Shown here in pieces: positions 25,968 through 34,330 of a stretch of 64,000 nt of DNA. How positions within the stretch are numbered: position 1 is the stretch's first letter; the number at the start of each line of letters is the position of its first letter. Made by a program: the position numbers and the translations under genes. The DNA comes from Martelella sp. HB161492 (GTDB taxonomy: Bacteria; Pseudomonadota; Alphaproteobacteria; Rhizobiales; Rhizobiaceae): contig NZ_JAATVV010000007.1 of assembly GCF_013184775.1 (NCBI RefSeq), positions 186,001 to 250,000 of the forward strand, given 5' to 3'. Below the pieces are notes generated by a model. The model was given only the letters and a program-made list of their open reading frames with translations, was not told where the DNA came from and did not search any database.

Positions 25968-27101
25968 TCAGATCACGTAGGACTTCAGCGGCTCGAAACC
26001 GTTGAAGGCAACCGAGGCATAGGTCGTGGTATAGGCGCCCGTGCCTTCGATCAGAACCTCGTCACCCACCGTCAGCGTGATCGGCAGCGGATACATGTTC
26101 TTTTCATAAAGAACATCGGCGCTGTCGCAGGTCGGACCGGCAATGACGCAGGGCTCCATCTCATCGGCGTCGCGTTCCGTGCGGATCGGATAGCGGATCG
26201 CTTCGTCCATGGTTTCGGCGAGACCGCCGAACTTGCCGATATCGAGGAAGATCCATCGGTGCTGATCGTCATCCGACTTCTTCGACACCAGAACAACCTC
26301 TGCCTTGACCACGCCGGCATTGCCGACCATGCCGCGGCCGGGCTCGATGATGGTCTTCGGGATCTGGTTGCCAAAATGACGGGTCAGAGCCGCGAAGATC
26401 GCCTTGCCATAGGCTTCTGCGGAAGGAACATCACGCAGATACTTGGTCGGGAAGCCGCCGCCCATATTGACCATCTTGAGATAGATGCCCTGCTTGGCCA
26501 GCTGCGCGAAGACGCGCTTGGCATCGCCGAGCGCAACGTCCCAGGCATCGAGCTTGGTCATCTGCGAGCCGACATGGAAGGAAACGCCGTAGCTTTCCAG
26601 ACCCAGCTGATGGGCATAGACCAGCACGTCGACCGCCATCGGCGGAACGCAGCCGAACTTGCGCGACAGCGGCCATTCAGCGCCTTCACCATCGGTCAGA
26701 ACGCGGCAGAAAACGCGGGCGCCGGGCGCGGCGCGGGCGATCTTCTCAACTTCCTCGTGGCAGTCGACAGCAAAGAGATTGACGCCAAGCTCGTAAGCGC
26801 GGGCAATATCGCGCTCCTTCTTGATGGTGTTGCCGTAGGAGATGCGGGTCGCATCGGCTCCGGCGGCAAGGGCCATCTGGATCTCAACAACCGAGGCGCA
26901 GTCGAAGTTCGAGCCGAGATCGGCGAGCAGCGACAGGATTTCAGGTGCCGGATTGGCCTTGACGGCATAATAGATCGAGCTGTCGGGAAGCGCGTGGCGG
27001 AAGGCCTGATAATTGTCGCGAACAACGTCGAGATCGACAACGAGGCAGGGGCCTTCGGGGCGCTGGGTCTTGAAGAATTCTGCGATACGTGCGGTGGTCA
27101 T
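25968..27101 (-). CDS. Ornithine/lysine decarboxylase, fold-III PLP-dependent
   Basis: 377 residues; belongs to the eukaryotic ODC-like (alanine-racemase fold) family. The PLP Lys48 is in YYAVKANPAPEIL, the phosphate-binding loop in MVNMGGGFPTKY, the EPGRGMVG motif near residue 280, and the catalytic Cys in GPTCDSADVLYEKN. It decarboxylates ornithine (and possibly lysine) to putrescine (cadaverine) in the cytoplasm for polyamine synthesis. AAGGGG precedes ATG 27101. The roughly 400-base structured leader upstream suggests polyamine- or ornithine-responsive control. Confidence 0.93.
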   Translation of the reverse strand: MTTARIAEFFKTQRPEGPCLVVDLDVVRDNYQAFRHALPDSSIYYAVKANPAPEILSLLADLGSNFDCASVVEIQMALAAGADATRISYGNTIKKERDIARAYELGVNLFAVDCHEEVEKIARAAPGARVFCRVLTDGEGAEWPLSRKFGCVPPMAVDVLVYAHQLGLESYGVSFHVGSQMTKLDAWDVALGDAKRVFAQLAKQGIYLKMVNMGGGFPTKYLRDVPSAEAYGKAIFAALTRHFGNQIPKTIIEPGRGMVGNAGVVKAEVVLVSKKSDDDQHRWIFLDIGKFGGLAETMDEAIRYPIRTERDADEMEPCVIAGPTCDSADVLYEKNMYPLPITLTVGDEVLIEGTGAYTTTYASVAFNGFEPLKSYVI

Positions 27102-27500
27102 GCTGGTAACCCCTTCTCAGAAGCGATATCCGGATAAACCGGATGGACAAAGGGCGCATCGACACGCTCACGATCCCGGCCGGTGGAGACCCCGGAGATC
27201 GGTTACGGCTAACGCCAGACGGATGGACCTGTCGTGTAAGACGAGTCCGGCTTTGTCTGCCTTGGATTGGAGGGTGAACCCGACCGCACTTCCGGCAATG
27301 ATGGTATGTGCCTCTTCAGTACCCCTGCGGATGGAAAGCAGGGAGACACCAGAAAGGCCCGCACCGTCGTTGCTTCAAGATGTCCTCGCTTGACCGGTTG
27401 GCCGGGGAAGCGACTGGAGGGGTTAGTTCCAGGTACCTTACCGAGATCCTCGCCATTTCGAGGGTCGGCGGACACCCACAGGCACGCGCGACTTTGGGCA
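27102..27500 (-). promoter_or_regulatory. Long structured 5' leader of the decarboxylase gene, candidate alphaproteobacterial speF RNA element
   Basis: The space between the decarboxylase ATG and the divergent LysR gene is 529 bases, far longer than a simple promoter needs. On the minus strand a weak promoter, TTGATT (27535-27530)/TAAATC (27512-27507) with 17-base spacing, precedes about 400 bases of leader. Stem-loops seen include TCGCTT/AAGCGA enclosing CCGG/CCGG (27386-27413), CCCTGC/GCAGGG (27323-27343) and GGC/GCC (27207-27216). The speF motif is known upstream of ornithine decarboxylase genes in alphaproteobacteria and has this size. I match it by position, length and gene, not by an Rfam alignment. 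Confidence 0.6.
27316..27456 (-). CDS. Possible 46-codon upstream ORF in the decarboxylase leader
   Basis: An ATG at 27456 (peptide starting MARISVRYLELTPP) opens a 46-codon frame ending at 27316, inside the structured leader and about 50 bases after the proposed transcription start. Its 3' half codes for a Cys/Trp/aromatic-rich end (CGPFWCLPAFHPQGY). An in-frame TTG at 27501 would extend it to 61 codons. There is no clear Shine-Dalgarno, and the bases may be constrained by RNA structure rather than coding. Leader peptides that sense ornithine are known for enterobacterial speF, which makes the idea worth testing; no sequence similarity is claimed. Confidence 0.25.
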   Translation of the reverse strand: MARISVRYLELTPPVASPANRSSEDILKQRRCGPFWCLPAFHPQGY

Positions 27501-27630
27501 AGCGGAGATTTATTCAAACAGGACCGCAAAATCAAGTGGGCAGGTTGTAAAATCCGCACGCGCAGGCGATCATCTGTGCTATCCGTTTGACAAAGAACAA
27601 ACATTTTTTTGAAAGCGACAGCGAGCGGCC

Positions 27631-28530
27631 ATGGATACACTGACACGCATGCGTGCCTTCATCGATGTGGTGGAGGCGGAAGGTTTTTCCGCCGCCGCCC
27701 GCAAAACCGGGCGCTCCAAGGCGCTTCTGTCCAAATATGTCCGTGAGCTGGAGGATGATCTCGGCGCCCTCCTCTTGAACCGGACCACGCGCCAGTTCGC
27801 CCTCACCGAGGCCGGCCATATCTATTATCGCAGCGCTGCAGACATTTTGCAGGAGATCGACAATCTCTCCGATTCGGTGCGCGCCAATAATACCGATCTG
27901 CGCGGACGGCTGAAAATCTCCGTGCCGCGCACCTTCATTGATGCGCCGATCGGCCAGTCTCTGATCGATTTTTCCAGCGAACATCCCGATGTGACGCTGG
28001 AAATCGTCGCCGAGGATCGCTTCGTCGATCTGGTGGAAGAGGGGTATGATGTCGCCATCCGCATCACCCGGCTGGAAGATTCCGCGCTGATTGCCCGCAA
28101 GCTTGCCGACTCGGTCAATCGCATCTGCGCCTCGCCCGCCTTTCTTGAAAGCCTGGAACAGCCGCTGAGGAAGCCGGCCGATCTGGCGCATGTTTCCTTC
28201 ATCGTCGACACCAACCCGAAATCCTATTCTTCGATCCGCTTCCGCAACGACGATGGCACGCTTTATTCGGTGCCGATCCGCGGGCCGATCGAAGTCAACT
28301 CGCCGATGGCGACCATGCGTGCCGCGCTTGCCGGTCTTGGCGTTGCTCTGATTCCGGATTTCGTCGCCCGCCAGGCACTTGAGGACGGCCGCCTCGTCTC
28401 GATCTTCGATGACAACCTTCCGCCGGGAGCGGGCATTTATGCGATCTTTCCCCATCGCCGCTATCTGCCGGTCAAGGTGCGTTCCTTCGTCGACTATCTG
28501 ACGAAATGGTTCCGCGAACATATCGACTGA
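27631..28530 (+). CDS. LysR-family transcriptional regulator
   Basis: 299 residues. HTH FSAAARKTGRSKALLSKYVRELE at about residues 18-40, wing LLNRTTRQFALTEAG, then an effector-binding domain. It is divergent from the decarboxylase leader and 6 bases upstream of an SH3-like gene on the same strand. Its target is not evident: control of the divergent decarboxylase is possible, but that gene already has an RNA leader. Confidence 0.88.
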   Translation: MDTLTRMRAFIDVVEAEGFSAAARKTGRSKALLSKYVRELEDDLGALLLNRTTRQFALTEAGHIYYRSAADILQEIDNLSDSVRANNTDLRGRLKISVPRTFIDAPIGQSLIDFSSEHPDVTLEIVAEDRFVDLVEEGYDVAIRITRLEDSALIARKLADSVNRICASPAFLESLEQPLRKPADLAHVSFIVDTNPKSYSSIRFRNDDGTLYSVPIRGPIEVNSPMATMRAALAGLGVALIPDFVARQALEDGRLVSIFDDNLPPGAGIYAIFPHRRYLPVKVRSFVDYLTKWFREHID

Positions 28531-28536
28531 GCAGCG

Positions 28537-28908
28537 ATGTATTACATTTTCCCGAAAGGCACCTTTGTCGTCGCCCTCAGGCGCTATCAGCGGTTCTATG
28601 ACGACCCCCTTGCGGTGAAAGCCGGCGAAGCGGTCATCACGCTCGGTGGAAAAGAGACCGATATCGAAGGCTGGAGCTGGTGTCGCGGCGCAGACGGCCG
28701 CGAAGGCTGGGTACCGGACAGCTGGCTCGCAGAAAAAGATGGCGGCCAGATCGCCCTCCGCGACTACAATGCGCTGGAGCTTAGCGTGGTGCCCGGCGAC
28801 CGGCTGGAACTGCTGTTCAGCGAAGGCGGCTACCTCTTTTGCCGCAATCCGGATGGCAAGACCGGCTGGCTTCCCGATGGTATCATGCGGCTTGACACAT
28901 TAATGTGA
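28537..28908 (+). CDS. Small tandem SH3-like domain protein
   Basis: 123 residues, no signal peptide. Two variant SH3 repeats can be seen, each with an aromatic/Gly core: GWSWCRGADGREGWVPDSWL (about residues 46-65) and YLFCRNPDGKTGWLPDGIM (about 98-116). The protein probably acts in the cytoplasm as a small binding module. It starts 6 bases after the LysR stop and is probably co-transcribed with it. Function unknown. Confidence 0.75.
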   Translation: MYYIFPKGTFVVALRRYQRFYDDPLAVKAGEAVITLGGKETDIEGWSWCRGADGREGWVPDSWLAEKDGGQIALRDYNALELSVVPGDRLELLFSEGGYLFCRNPDGKTGWLPDGIMRLDTLM

Positions 28909-28956
28909 TCTTTCCATCCGAGGTTTGGCCCATTGCGGCTCTTTTTTGACTCAATC

Positions 28957-28986
28957 CCGTTTCAGGGTCTGACAATCCTGAAACGG
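28957..28986. promoter_or_regulatory. Perfect 10-bp inverted repeat overlying the promoter of the DUF1007-NicO operon
   Basis: CCGTTTCAGG and CCTGAAACGG are separated by 10 bases. The repeat ends 23 bases before ATG 29010. A possible -35, TTGACT (28946-28951), and a -10-like GACAAT (28971-28976) with long spacing overlap it. The position fits an operator for a metal-responsive regulator; it could equally form a leader hairpin. Confidence 0.6.
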
Positions 28987-29009
28987 TCGCGACAACGGAC
29001 ACCGCCCCC

Positions 29010-29651
29010 ATGAATGCCAGATGGCCTGCCGCGCTTTCCTGCCTGTTTTTGCTGCCTGCCGGTCAGGCACTCGCGCATCCGCATGTCTTTGTCGATGCCA
29101 GGCTCGAGGTCGTTGCCGATGACAAGGGCAATATCACCGAACTCCACAATGTCTGGCGCTTCGATGAGTTCTTCTCGTCATCGGTGATCATGGACTATGA
29201 CACCAACATGGATAATCAGCTGACCGGTGACGAGCTGACCGATATCGGCAAGACGGTGCGCGATTCTCTGGTGGAATACGATTTCTACACCCAGATTACC
29301 GATAATGGCGAAACGGTGAAGCTGAAAAAGCCGGACGTTATCCATGCAGATATGAAGGATGGCCAGCTGCTGCTGTTCTTTTCCGCCGAGCCGGAAAAAC
29401 CGCTGAAGCTGAAAGGCCATCTGACCATAGGCGTTTATGATCCGACGCTCTACACCTCGATCGACTTTCACCATGACAGCGACATCGTCACCATGGGCGA
29501 TGCCTTCAAGGCCTGCAAGACCGAGGTCGTACGCCCCGACCCGGACAAGGTGATTTCCGAAAACAAGAACGCGCTGACGGCAGCCTTTTTCTCCGACCCG
29601 ACCGATATGAGCAAACTCTTCGCAACCCAGCTGGACATACAATGCGACTAG
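29010..29651 (+). CDS. DUF1007-family periplasmic protein of a nickel/cobalt transport system
   Basis: 213 residues. A signal peptide (residues 1-22, ending GQALA) exposes an N-terminal His motif (HPHVFVDARLEVV) that suits metal binding. DUF1007 proteins are commonly encoded beside NicO/RcnA-family transporters, as here, and are annotated as periplasmic components of an uncharacterised nickel/cobalt system. Acidic-rich EF-like stretch YDTNMDNQLTGDEL at about residues 69-82 is notable. The stop overlaps the start of the transporter gene by 10 bases. Confidence 0.85.
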   Translation: MNARWPAALSCLFLLPAGQALAHPHVFVDARLEVVADDKGNITELHNVWRFDEFFSSSVIMDYDTNMDNQLTGDELTDIGKTVRDSLVEYDFYTQITDNGETVKLKKPDVIHADMKDGQLLLFFSAEPEKPLKLKGHLTIGVYDPTLYTSIDFHHDSDIVTMGDAFKACKTEVVRPDPDKVISENKNALTAAFFSDPTDMSKLFATQLDIQCD

Positions 29652-30712
29652 CGAAACTCGGTTTGATGATCGGCCTGCTCTTCATTGCCTTTCTGGCGGG
29701 CGCCACCATTGCCCAGGCGCAGGTGACGCCTCTCGGCATCGGCACGGCGGAGCCGTCCTTTTCATCCTCCTTCGCACCGCTGGAACATCTGCTGATCATC
29801 ATCAATCAGTATCAGCAGCGCTTCTATCACGCGCTCACCGCCGCCCTGAAGGCGATGCGGGACGATCCGTTCAAGGTCCTGATTCTTGTCGGCCTCTCCT
29901 TCGGCTACGGCGTCTTTCACGCCGCTGGCCCCGGCCATGGCAAGGCGGTGATCTCCTCCTATCTGATTGCCAATGAAAAACAGCTGAGACGCGGTATCTT
30001 CGTCGCGGTCCTCGCCTCTCTGGCACAGGCCGTTTCGGCGATCCTTCTTGTCGGAACGGCCTATTTCGTATTGCGCGGCACCTCCGTTTCGATGCGCGAT
30101 GCCACACTCTACATGGAAAAAGCCAGTTTTCTCCTGGTTGCCGCCTTCGGCGCCTGGCTTCTCTATTCGAAGATCCGGGCGCTGGTCGCTGGCCGCCGGC
30201 CGGCATCCGGCCAGATCGATCCCGCTACGGCCGTGCCCCAGGGGGCCGGCACGACCGCAGTCCGCACAACAATGCGTTTCCAGGCAGAAGAAATCGTCCC
30301 CCACCCGGATCCCAATCACATCCACGGGCCTGATTGCGGCTGCGGTCATATCCACATGCCGATGCCGGCTGACCTTGCCGGAAATCGCATGGACTGGAAG
30401 GCAGCAGGATCGGCCATTCTGGCGATCGGGATGCGCCCCTGTTCCGGCGCGCTGATCGTGCTCACCTTCGCCATTCTCAACGGCCTCGTCCTTGGCGGCA
30501 TTGCCTCGGTCTTTGCCATGGCAGTCGGCACCGCGATCACGGTGTCCGCTCTGGCCATCATTGCCGTCGCCTTCAAGGGCATTGCCGTGCGGCTTGCCGG
30601 TGCAAATACGGGACGCGGCGCCTTTGTCGGCCATGCGATCGAAATCCTCGGCGCGCTCTTTGTCCTGCTGGTCGGGCTGACGCTCTTCGCAGCCGCCACG
30701 GCCGCCGCCTGA
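29642..30712 (+). CDS. NicO/RcnA-family nickel/cobalt transporter
   Basis: 356 residues. A cleavable or anchoring N-terminal hydrophobic segment is followed by about six membrane segments. The family hallmark HAAGPGHGKAVISSYL is at about residues 94-109, a second motif GMRPCSGALIVL is at about 263-274, and the cytoplasmic loop between is His/Cys-rich (HPDPNHIHGPDCGCGHIHMP). This arrangement is that of RcnA/NicO permeases moving Ni2+ or Co2+; direction (efflux or uptake) cannot be told from sequence. Co-transcribed with the DUF1007 gene. Confidence 0.9.
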   Translation: MRLAKLGLMIGLLFIAFLAGATIAQAQVTPLGIGTAEPSFSSSFAPLEHLLIIINQYQQRFYHALTAALKAMRDDPFKVLILVGLSFGYGVFHAAGPGHGKAVISSYLIANEKQLRRGIFVAVLASLAQAVSAILLVGTAYFVLRGTSVSMRDATLYMEKASFLLVAAFGAWLLYSKIRALVAGRRPASGQIDPATAVPQGAGTTAVRTTMRFQAEEIVPHPDPNHIHGPDCGCGHIHMPMPADLAGNRMDWKAAGSAILAIGMRPCSGALIVLTFAILNGLVLGGIASVFAMAVGTAITVSALAIIAVAFKGIAVRLAGANTGRGAFVGHAIEILGALFVLLVGLTLFAAATAAA

Positions 30713-30715
30713 CCG

Positions 30716-31435
30716 TCAGCCGAGCGCCTTGTCAACGATCGCTGCGCAATGCAGAGCCGTGGTGTTGAACATCGGCAGATCGGGGCGGTCCGACTGATCG
30801 ATCAGCAGAAAGATCTCGGTACAGCCGAGGATCAGCCCCTCCGCCCCCGCATCGCGTGCAAGCCGGTCGACAATCTCCAGATAGCGCATCCTGGATGACG
30901 TCTCGAGCCGTCCGAGACACAGTTCGTTGAAGATGATCCGGTCAATATCAGCCTGCTCGGCATCATCCGGTACCACAATATCGAGACCGAATTGCGTGGC
31001 ATAATAGTCGCGCATATAGCGCTCGCCCATGGTCGTTCTGGTGCCGAGAAGTGCCACCGTCGTCAGTCCTTTCGCCCGAATGGCCGCAGCTGTCGGATCG
31101 GCAATATGAAGGAATGCGCAGTCTCGTTGTTGCATCAGCGGCCCCACGGCCTTGTGCAGCGTGTTGGAAACGCAAATGATGAAATCCGCCCCGCCAGCGA
31201 CCAGCCGGTCGATATTGCCCTCCAGATAGGCTGACAGTGCCGGCCAGTCATCATCACGGATAAACGCTTCGATATTGCCGAAATTCATGCCGGCAATCAG
31301 CGTTTCGGCGATCTCCCAGCCCCCGAGGCGCCGGTTCACCCCGGCATTGATCATCTGGTAATATTCCGCCGTCGCGACATTGCTCGATCCACCGAGAATT
31401 CCGATCCGTTTCTGCATCAGTGGTGTTGTCCGCAT
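30716..31435 (-). CDS. Aspartate/glutamate racemase family protein
   Basis: 239 residues from ATG 31435 (MRTTPLMQKRIGILGGSS), with AAAGGAG at about 7 bases upstream. Two catalytic cysteines are present: CVSNTLHK in the first half and LGCTEIFLL near the C-terminus. IGILGGSSNVATAEYY matches the Asp racemase N-terminus. It interconverts D- and L-acidic amino acids by a PLP-independent two-base mechanism. It is preceded by an AraC gene on the same strand, 58 bases away, which may regulate it. Confidence 0.9.
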   Translation of the reverse strand: MRTTPLMQKRIGILGGSSNVATAEYYQMINAGVNRRLGGWEIAETLIAGMNFGNIEAFIRDDDWPALSAYLEGNIDRLVAGGADFIICVSNTLHKAVGPLMQQRDCAFLHIADPTAAAIRAKGLTTVALLGTRTTMGERYMRDYYATQFGLDIVVPDDAEQADIDRIIFNELCLGRLETSSRMRYLEIVDRLARDAGAEGLILGCTEIFLLIDQSDRPDLPMFNTTALHCAAIVDKALG

Positions 31436-31493
31436 TCTGGTCTCCTTTGCTGAAAGGTGACTGAAGCATGCGGAGGATCCACTTTCTTGAACG

Positions 31494-32285
31494 CTATTGA
31501 TGCCGGGCAAAGGTACCAGGCGTCATGCCGCAGATCCGCCGGAACCATCGCGTCATGTGGCTCTGATCCGAAAATCCCGCAGCCACGGCCGCCTCGGCAA
31601 GCGGCATCCGCCTGGCGATCAGATCTCTGGCAAGTTTCACCCGCTCGGATTCGAGCCACTGAAACGGGCTGAGGCCGAACTGGTGATGAAATGCACGGCT
31701 CAGATGTTCCGGTGAGACACCCGCCTCTGCTGCCAGCTCGCAAAGCCTCGGCGTGACTGCAGGCGTTTCCCGCAAACGCTCGGCGACCCGGCGCAATGCC
31801 TTTGCCGCCGGCGCCGGTTCGGGATGATCGGCAGGCCACAAGCCGCCGAGAAAGGCCGCCAGCCGCTCCTCAGAAAGACCGGCATCCTCCGCCCGCGCGC
31901 GTGCCAGCGCCGAAAGCAGTTCTTGCCCCGCCCTTGCCTGATCTGTCCCGGCCTTCAGCAGCCGAAAGCCGGAAAAGCGACGTCTGTCATTCGTCCGGTC
32001 CAGCCCGAAGAGTGCCGCAGTTTCGAGCCGCGGCAAATAGAGCGCCTGATAGTCCCAGAATGTGCCGGCGGGTGTTTTCGCCGCGTGAACGACATCCGCA
32101 GCAATGACCAGAAGATCGCCCGGCAGCGCTTCCCCCTCCTGGCGGTCACAACGAAAGAGCTTGCCGCCGCCGCAATAGGCGGCGATGACGATTTCGTCAT
32201 GACTATGCGGCGCGAAGGCAAAATGCCGTTCGACGCTGCGCAGCATCCCCGCCCCGCCGAGAAGATCGATCTGCCGGTATTCCAT
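31494..32285 (-). CDS. AraC-family transcriptional regulator
   Basis: About 263 residues from ATG 32285 (MEYRQIDLLGG), where the cupin-type sensor domain begins; ATG 32330 or GTG 32348 would add 15-21 residues. The N-terminal half has HSHDEIVIAAYCGGG. The C-terminal double HTH includes LCELAAEAGVSPEHLSRAFH and MPLAEAAVAAGFSDQSHMTRWFRRICGMTPGTF. It lies directly upstream of the racemase gene on the same strand and is a plausible local activator. Confidence 0.88.
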   Translation of the reverse strand: MEYRQIDLLGGAGMLRSVERHFAFAPHSHDEIVIAAYCGGGKLFRCDRQEGEALPGDLLVIAADVVHAAKTPAGTFWDYQALYLPRLETAALFGLDRTNDRRRFSGFRLLKAGTDQARAGQELLSALARARAEDAGLSEERLAAFLGGLWPADHPEPAPAAKALRRVAERLRETPAVTPRLCELAAEAGVSPEHLSRAFHHQFGLSPFQWLESERVKLARDLIARRMPLAEAAVAAGFSDQSHMTRWFRRICGMTPGTFARHQ

Positions 32286-32437
32286 TGCCTCAGCCATCTG
32301 TTGCGCGACAAACATCATAGCCTGAAGCATCGGCCGATGGGTAGACACCCGGTTTGCCCACTTTCAGACGCCAGAGCCACCCGAAAAGCCAGCGCCGCCG
32401 ATCCATCCCGTGACCGGCGGGAGGCTCGCCCCCCGCC

Positions 32438-33349
32438 TCAGGCGCTGCGGGCGGCGGCAATATAGGCAGCGCCCTCGCGGCCATGCAGAAAGCCGTTGGA
32501 AAGCGGTGCGGCCGGATAGATCGCCTTCAGTTCCGCTAGTGCATTGTCAGCGGCAAGCCTGCCATCAAGCACGGCGCGATAGGTCAGCGCCACCGCCACC
32601 ATGTCGCAATCCTGCGGCGACAGACGGAACCGGGAAATGCCTGCGGCCCGGAGCGCGCCGAGTTCGCCAACCAGCGACTGGCAGGTGTGGGACACGGTCT
32701 GCACCCCGTTCAGCACCAGAAAAGGCTGATGATCAAGGGTTTTCACCGCCAGACCGTCCGGATCGTCGCCACAGACGAACTGGCAGTTATCCTTGATCTT
32801 GCCCTTGGAACGGGCATGCGCACAGCGCGCGGAAATCGCAAGCGGCATGCGGCCGAAGGCGAAGACCTCCAGCTCGACCCCCGGATCCCCGGCGGCGATC
32901 GCCGCAATCGAATCCAGCGGCAGCTCCGGCGGCAGACAGATGGCTGTGGCACCGCGCGATTTCAAAACCCTGGCCGTCGGCGCATTATAGACGTTGACCA
33001 GCGGCCCGACCGTATGCGGGCGATCCTTGAGAAAATTCAGTGCCGACAGATCATTCGCCTCGACGGGGTAAGGCGAGCCTTCCGCCGTTTCACGCACCTG
33101 CTTGATCTCGCGCGGCAGCGTCACCAGCGCATAGGTGGAGATGATCACCTCCTTGCCGGCAGCCTCCAGCCGCTCGATCACCTCGGCCAGATGCGGCTCG
33201 GTGAAATGCTGGCGCTTGGAGCAGACCGTCTCGCCGACAACGACACGGTCAACCGGCGCTTCATCGGCGATGCGGAAATAGAAGTCCCGCCATTTCGGTC
33301 CGTCCCAGAGCGCATAGACCGGCCCGAGCGTCAGTTGTGCCTCAGCCAT
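32438..33349 (-). CDS. ubiV: Oxygen-independent ubiquinone hydroxylation protein UbiV (U32 peptidase-like)
   Basis: 303 residues. Peptidase U32-like fold with four cysteines placed as in UbiV for a 4Fe-4S cluster: one in VVGETVCSKRQHF and three in ARCAHARSKGKIKDNCQFVC. UbiU-UbiV form a complex that hydroxylates the ubiquinone ring without O2, using prephenate as oxygen donor in studied species. It is the last gene of ubiT-ubiU-ubiV, 3 bases after ubiU. Confidence 0.92.
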   Translation of the reverse strand: MAEAQLTLGPVYALWDGPKWRDFYFRIADEAPVDRVVVGETVCSKRQHFTEPHLAEVIERLEAAGKEVIISTYALVTLPREIKQVRETAEGSPYPVEANDLSALNFLKDRPHTVGPLVNVYNAPTARVLKSRGATAICLPPELPLDSIAAIAAGDPGVELEVFAFGRMPLAISARCAHARSKGKIKDNCQFVCGDDPDGLAVKTLDHQPFLVLNGVQTVSHTCQSLVGELGALRAAGISRFRLSPQDCDMVAVALTYRAVLDGRLAADNALAELKAIYPAAPLSNGFLHGREGAAYIAAARSA

Positions 33350-33352
33350 GGC

Positions 33353-34330
33353 TTATCTCCACTTTTTCTCGTAAGCACCGGAGGTCGTCTTGCCCCCTTC
33401 GGAAAGCCCCTTCAGCCGGGACAGAAGGGCTGCCCGTGCTTCAGGTTCGGCCGTCAGCGCCTTTTTCAGCGTTGAAACCACTTCGGCCACATAGGCCTTG
33501 CCGCGCTGGCGGCCCTCGATCTTCAGCGCCGAAACCCCGGCGGCCCTGAGCGCATCGATCTCGCTCATCACGTCAAGCGAGACCGGATCCTCGAAGGCAT
33601 AGCCGCAGGCTTCACCGATATCGAAACGGCCCTTGCAGAGCGTCGGATAACCGGCGGCCTCGCCATCGCCGAAACGGTTGATCGTGTAGCCGCCAAGCTC
33701 GGAGACCATGTCATTGCCCTCGCGGCGGTAGCGCACATGGCTTGCCGGTGAGCAGACGCCGTTCATATTCGGCGATTTTCCGGTGGCATAGGAAGAGAGC
33801 GCGCAGCGTCCCTCGGCCATGACGCAAAGTCCGCCGAAGACAAAGACCTCGATCTCGCATTTCACCGCCTTACCGATCCGGGCAATATCGGCAATTGTCA
33901 GTGTGCGCGGCAGAACGACACGCTGGGCCTTGAAGGCATCGACAAGAAAATTGATCGCATCCGGGTTGGAGGCCGATGCCTGTACGGAAACATGCAGGCG
34001 CTGTTCAGGGTATTTTTCCGCGACATGGGCCATCAGGCCGAAATCGGCGAGAATCAGCGCATCGGCGCCGGCAGCAACGGCATCAGCGGCGCCGCGATAC
34101 CAGATCTCCTCATCACCGGCACGCATGAAGGTGTTCAGCGCCACCAGCACCTTCACATTGTTCTTGTGAGCGTAGGCAATCGCCTCTTTCAGCTCCTCGC
34201 GGGAAAAATTGAGGCCGGGGAAGTTACGGGCATTGGTCTCATCGCGAAAACCGCAATAGACCGCATCCGCGCCAGCCTCCACGGCGGCGCGGAAGGCCGA
34301 CGGCGTGCCGGCCGGGCAGATCAGTTCCAT
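33353..34330 (-). CDS. ubiU: Oxygen-independent ubiquinone hydroxylation protein UbiU (U32 peptidase-like)
   Basis: 325 residues, close to the 331 of E. coli UbiU. Starts MELICPAGTPSAFRAAVEAGADAVYCG. Iron-sulfur cysteines are in CVMAEGRCALSSY, GVCSPASHVRYRREG and GYPTLCKGRF, the same pattern as in E. coli, and IEGRQRGKAYV follows. It partners with UbiV. The start overlaps the end of ubiT by 10 bases, supporting one operon. Confidence 0.94.
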   Translation of the reverse strand: MELICPAGTPSAFRAAVEAGADAVYCGFRDETNARNFPGLNFSREELKEAIAYAHKNNVKVLVALNTFMRAGDEEIWYRGAADAVAAGADALILADFGLMAHVAEKYPEQRLHVSVQASASNPDAINFLVDAFKAQRVVLPRTLTIADIARIGKAVKCEIEVFVFGGLCVMAEGRCALSSYATGKSPNMNGVCSPASHVRYRREGNDMVSELGGYTINRFGDGEAAGYPTLCKGRFDIGEACGYAFEDPVSLDVMSEIDALRAAGVSALKIEGRQRGKAYVAEVVSTLKKALTAEPEARAALLSRLKGLSEGGKTTSGAYEKKWR

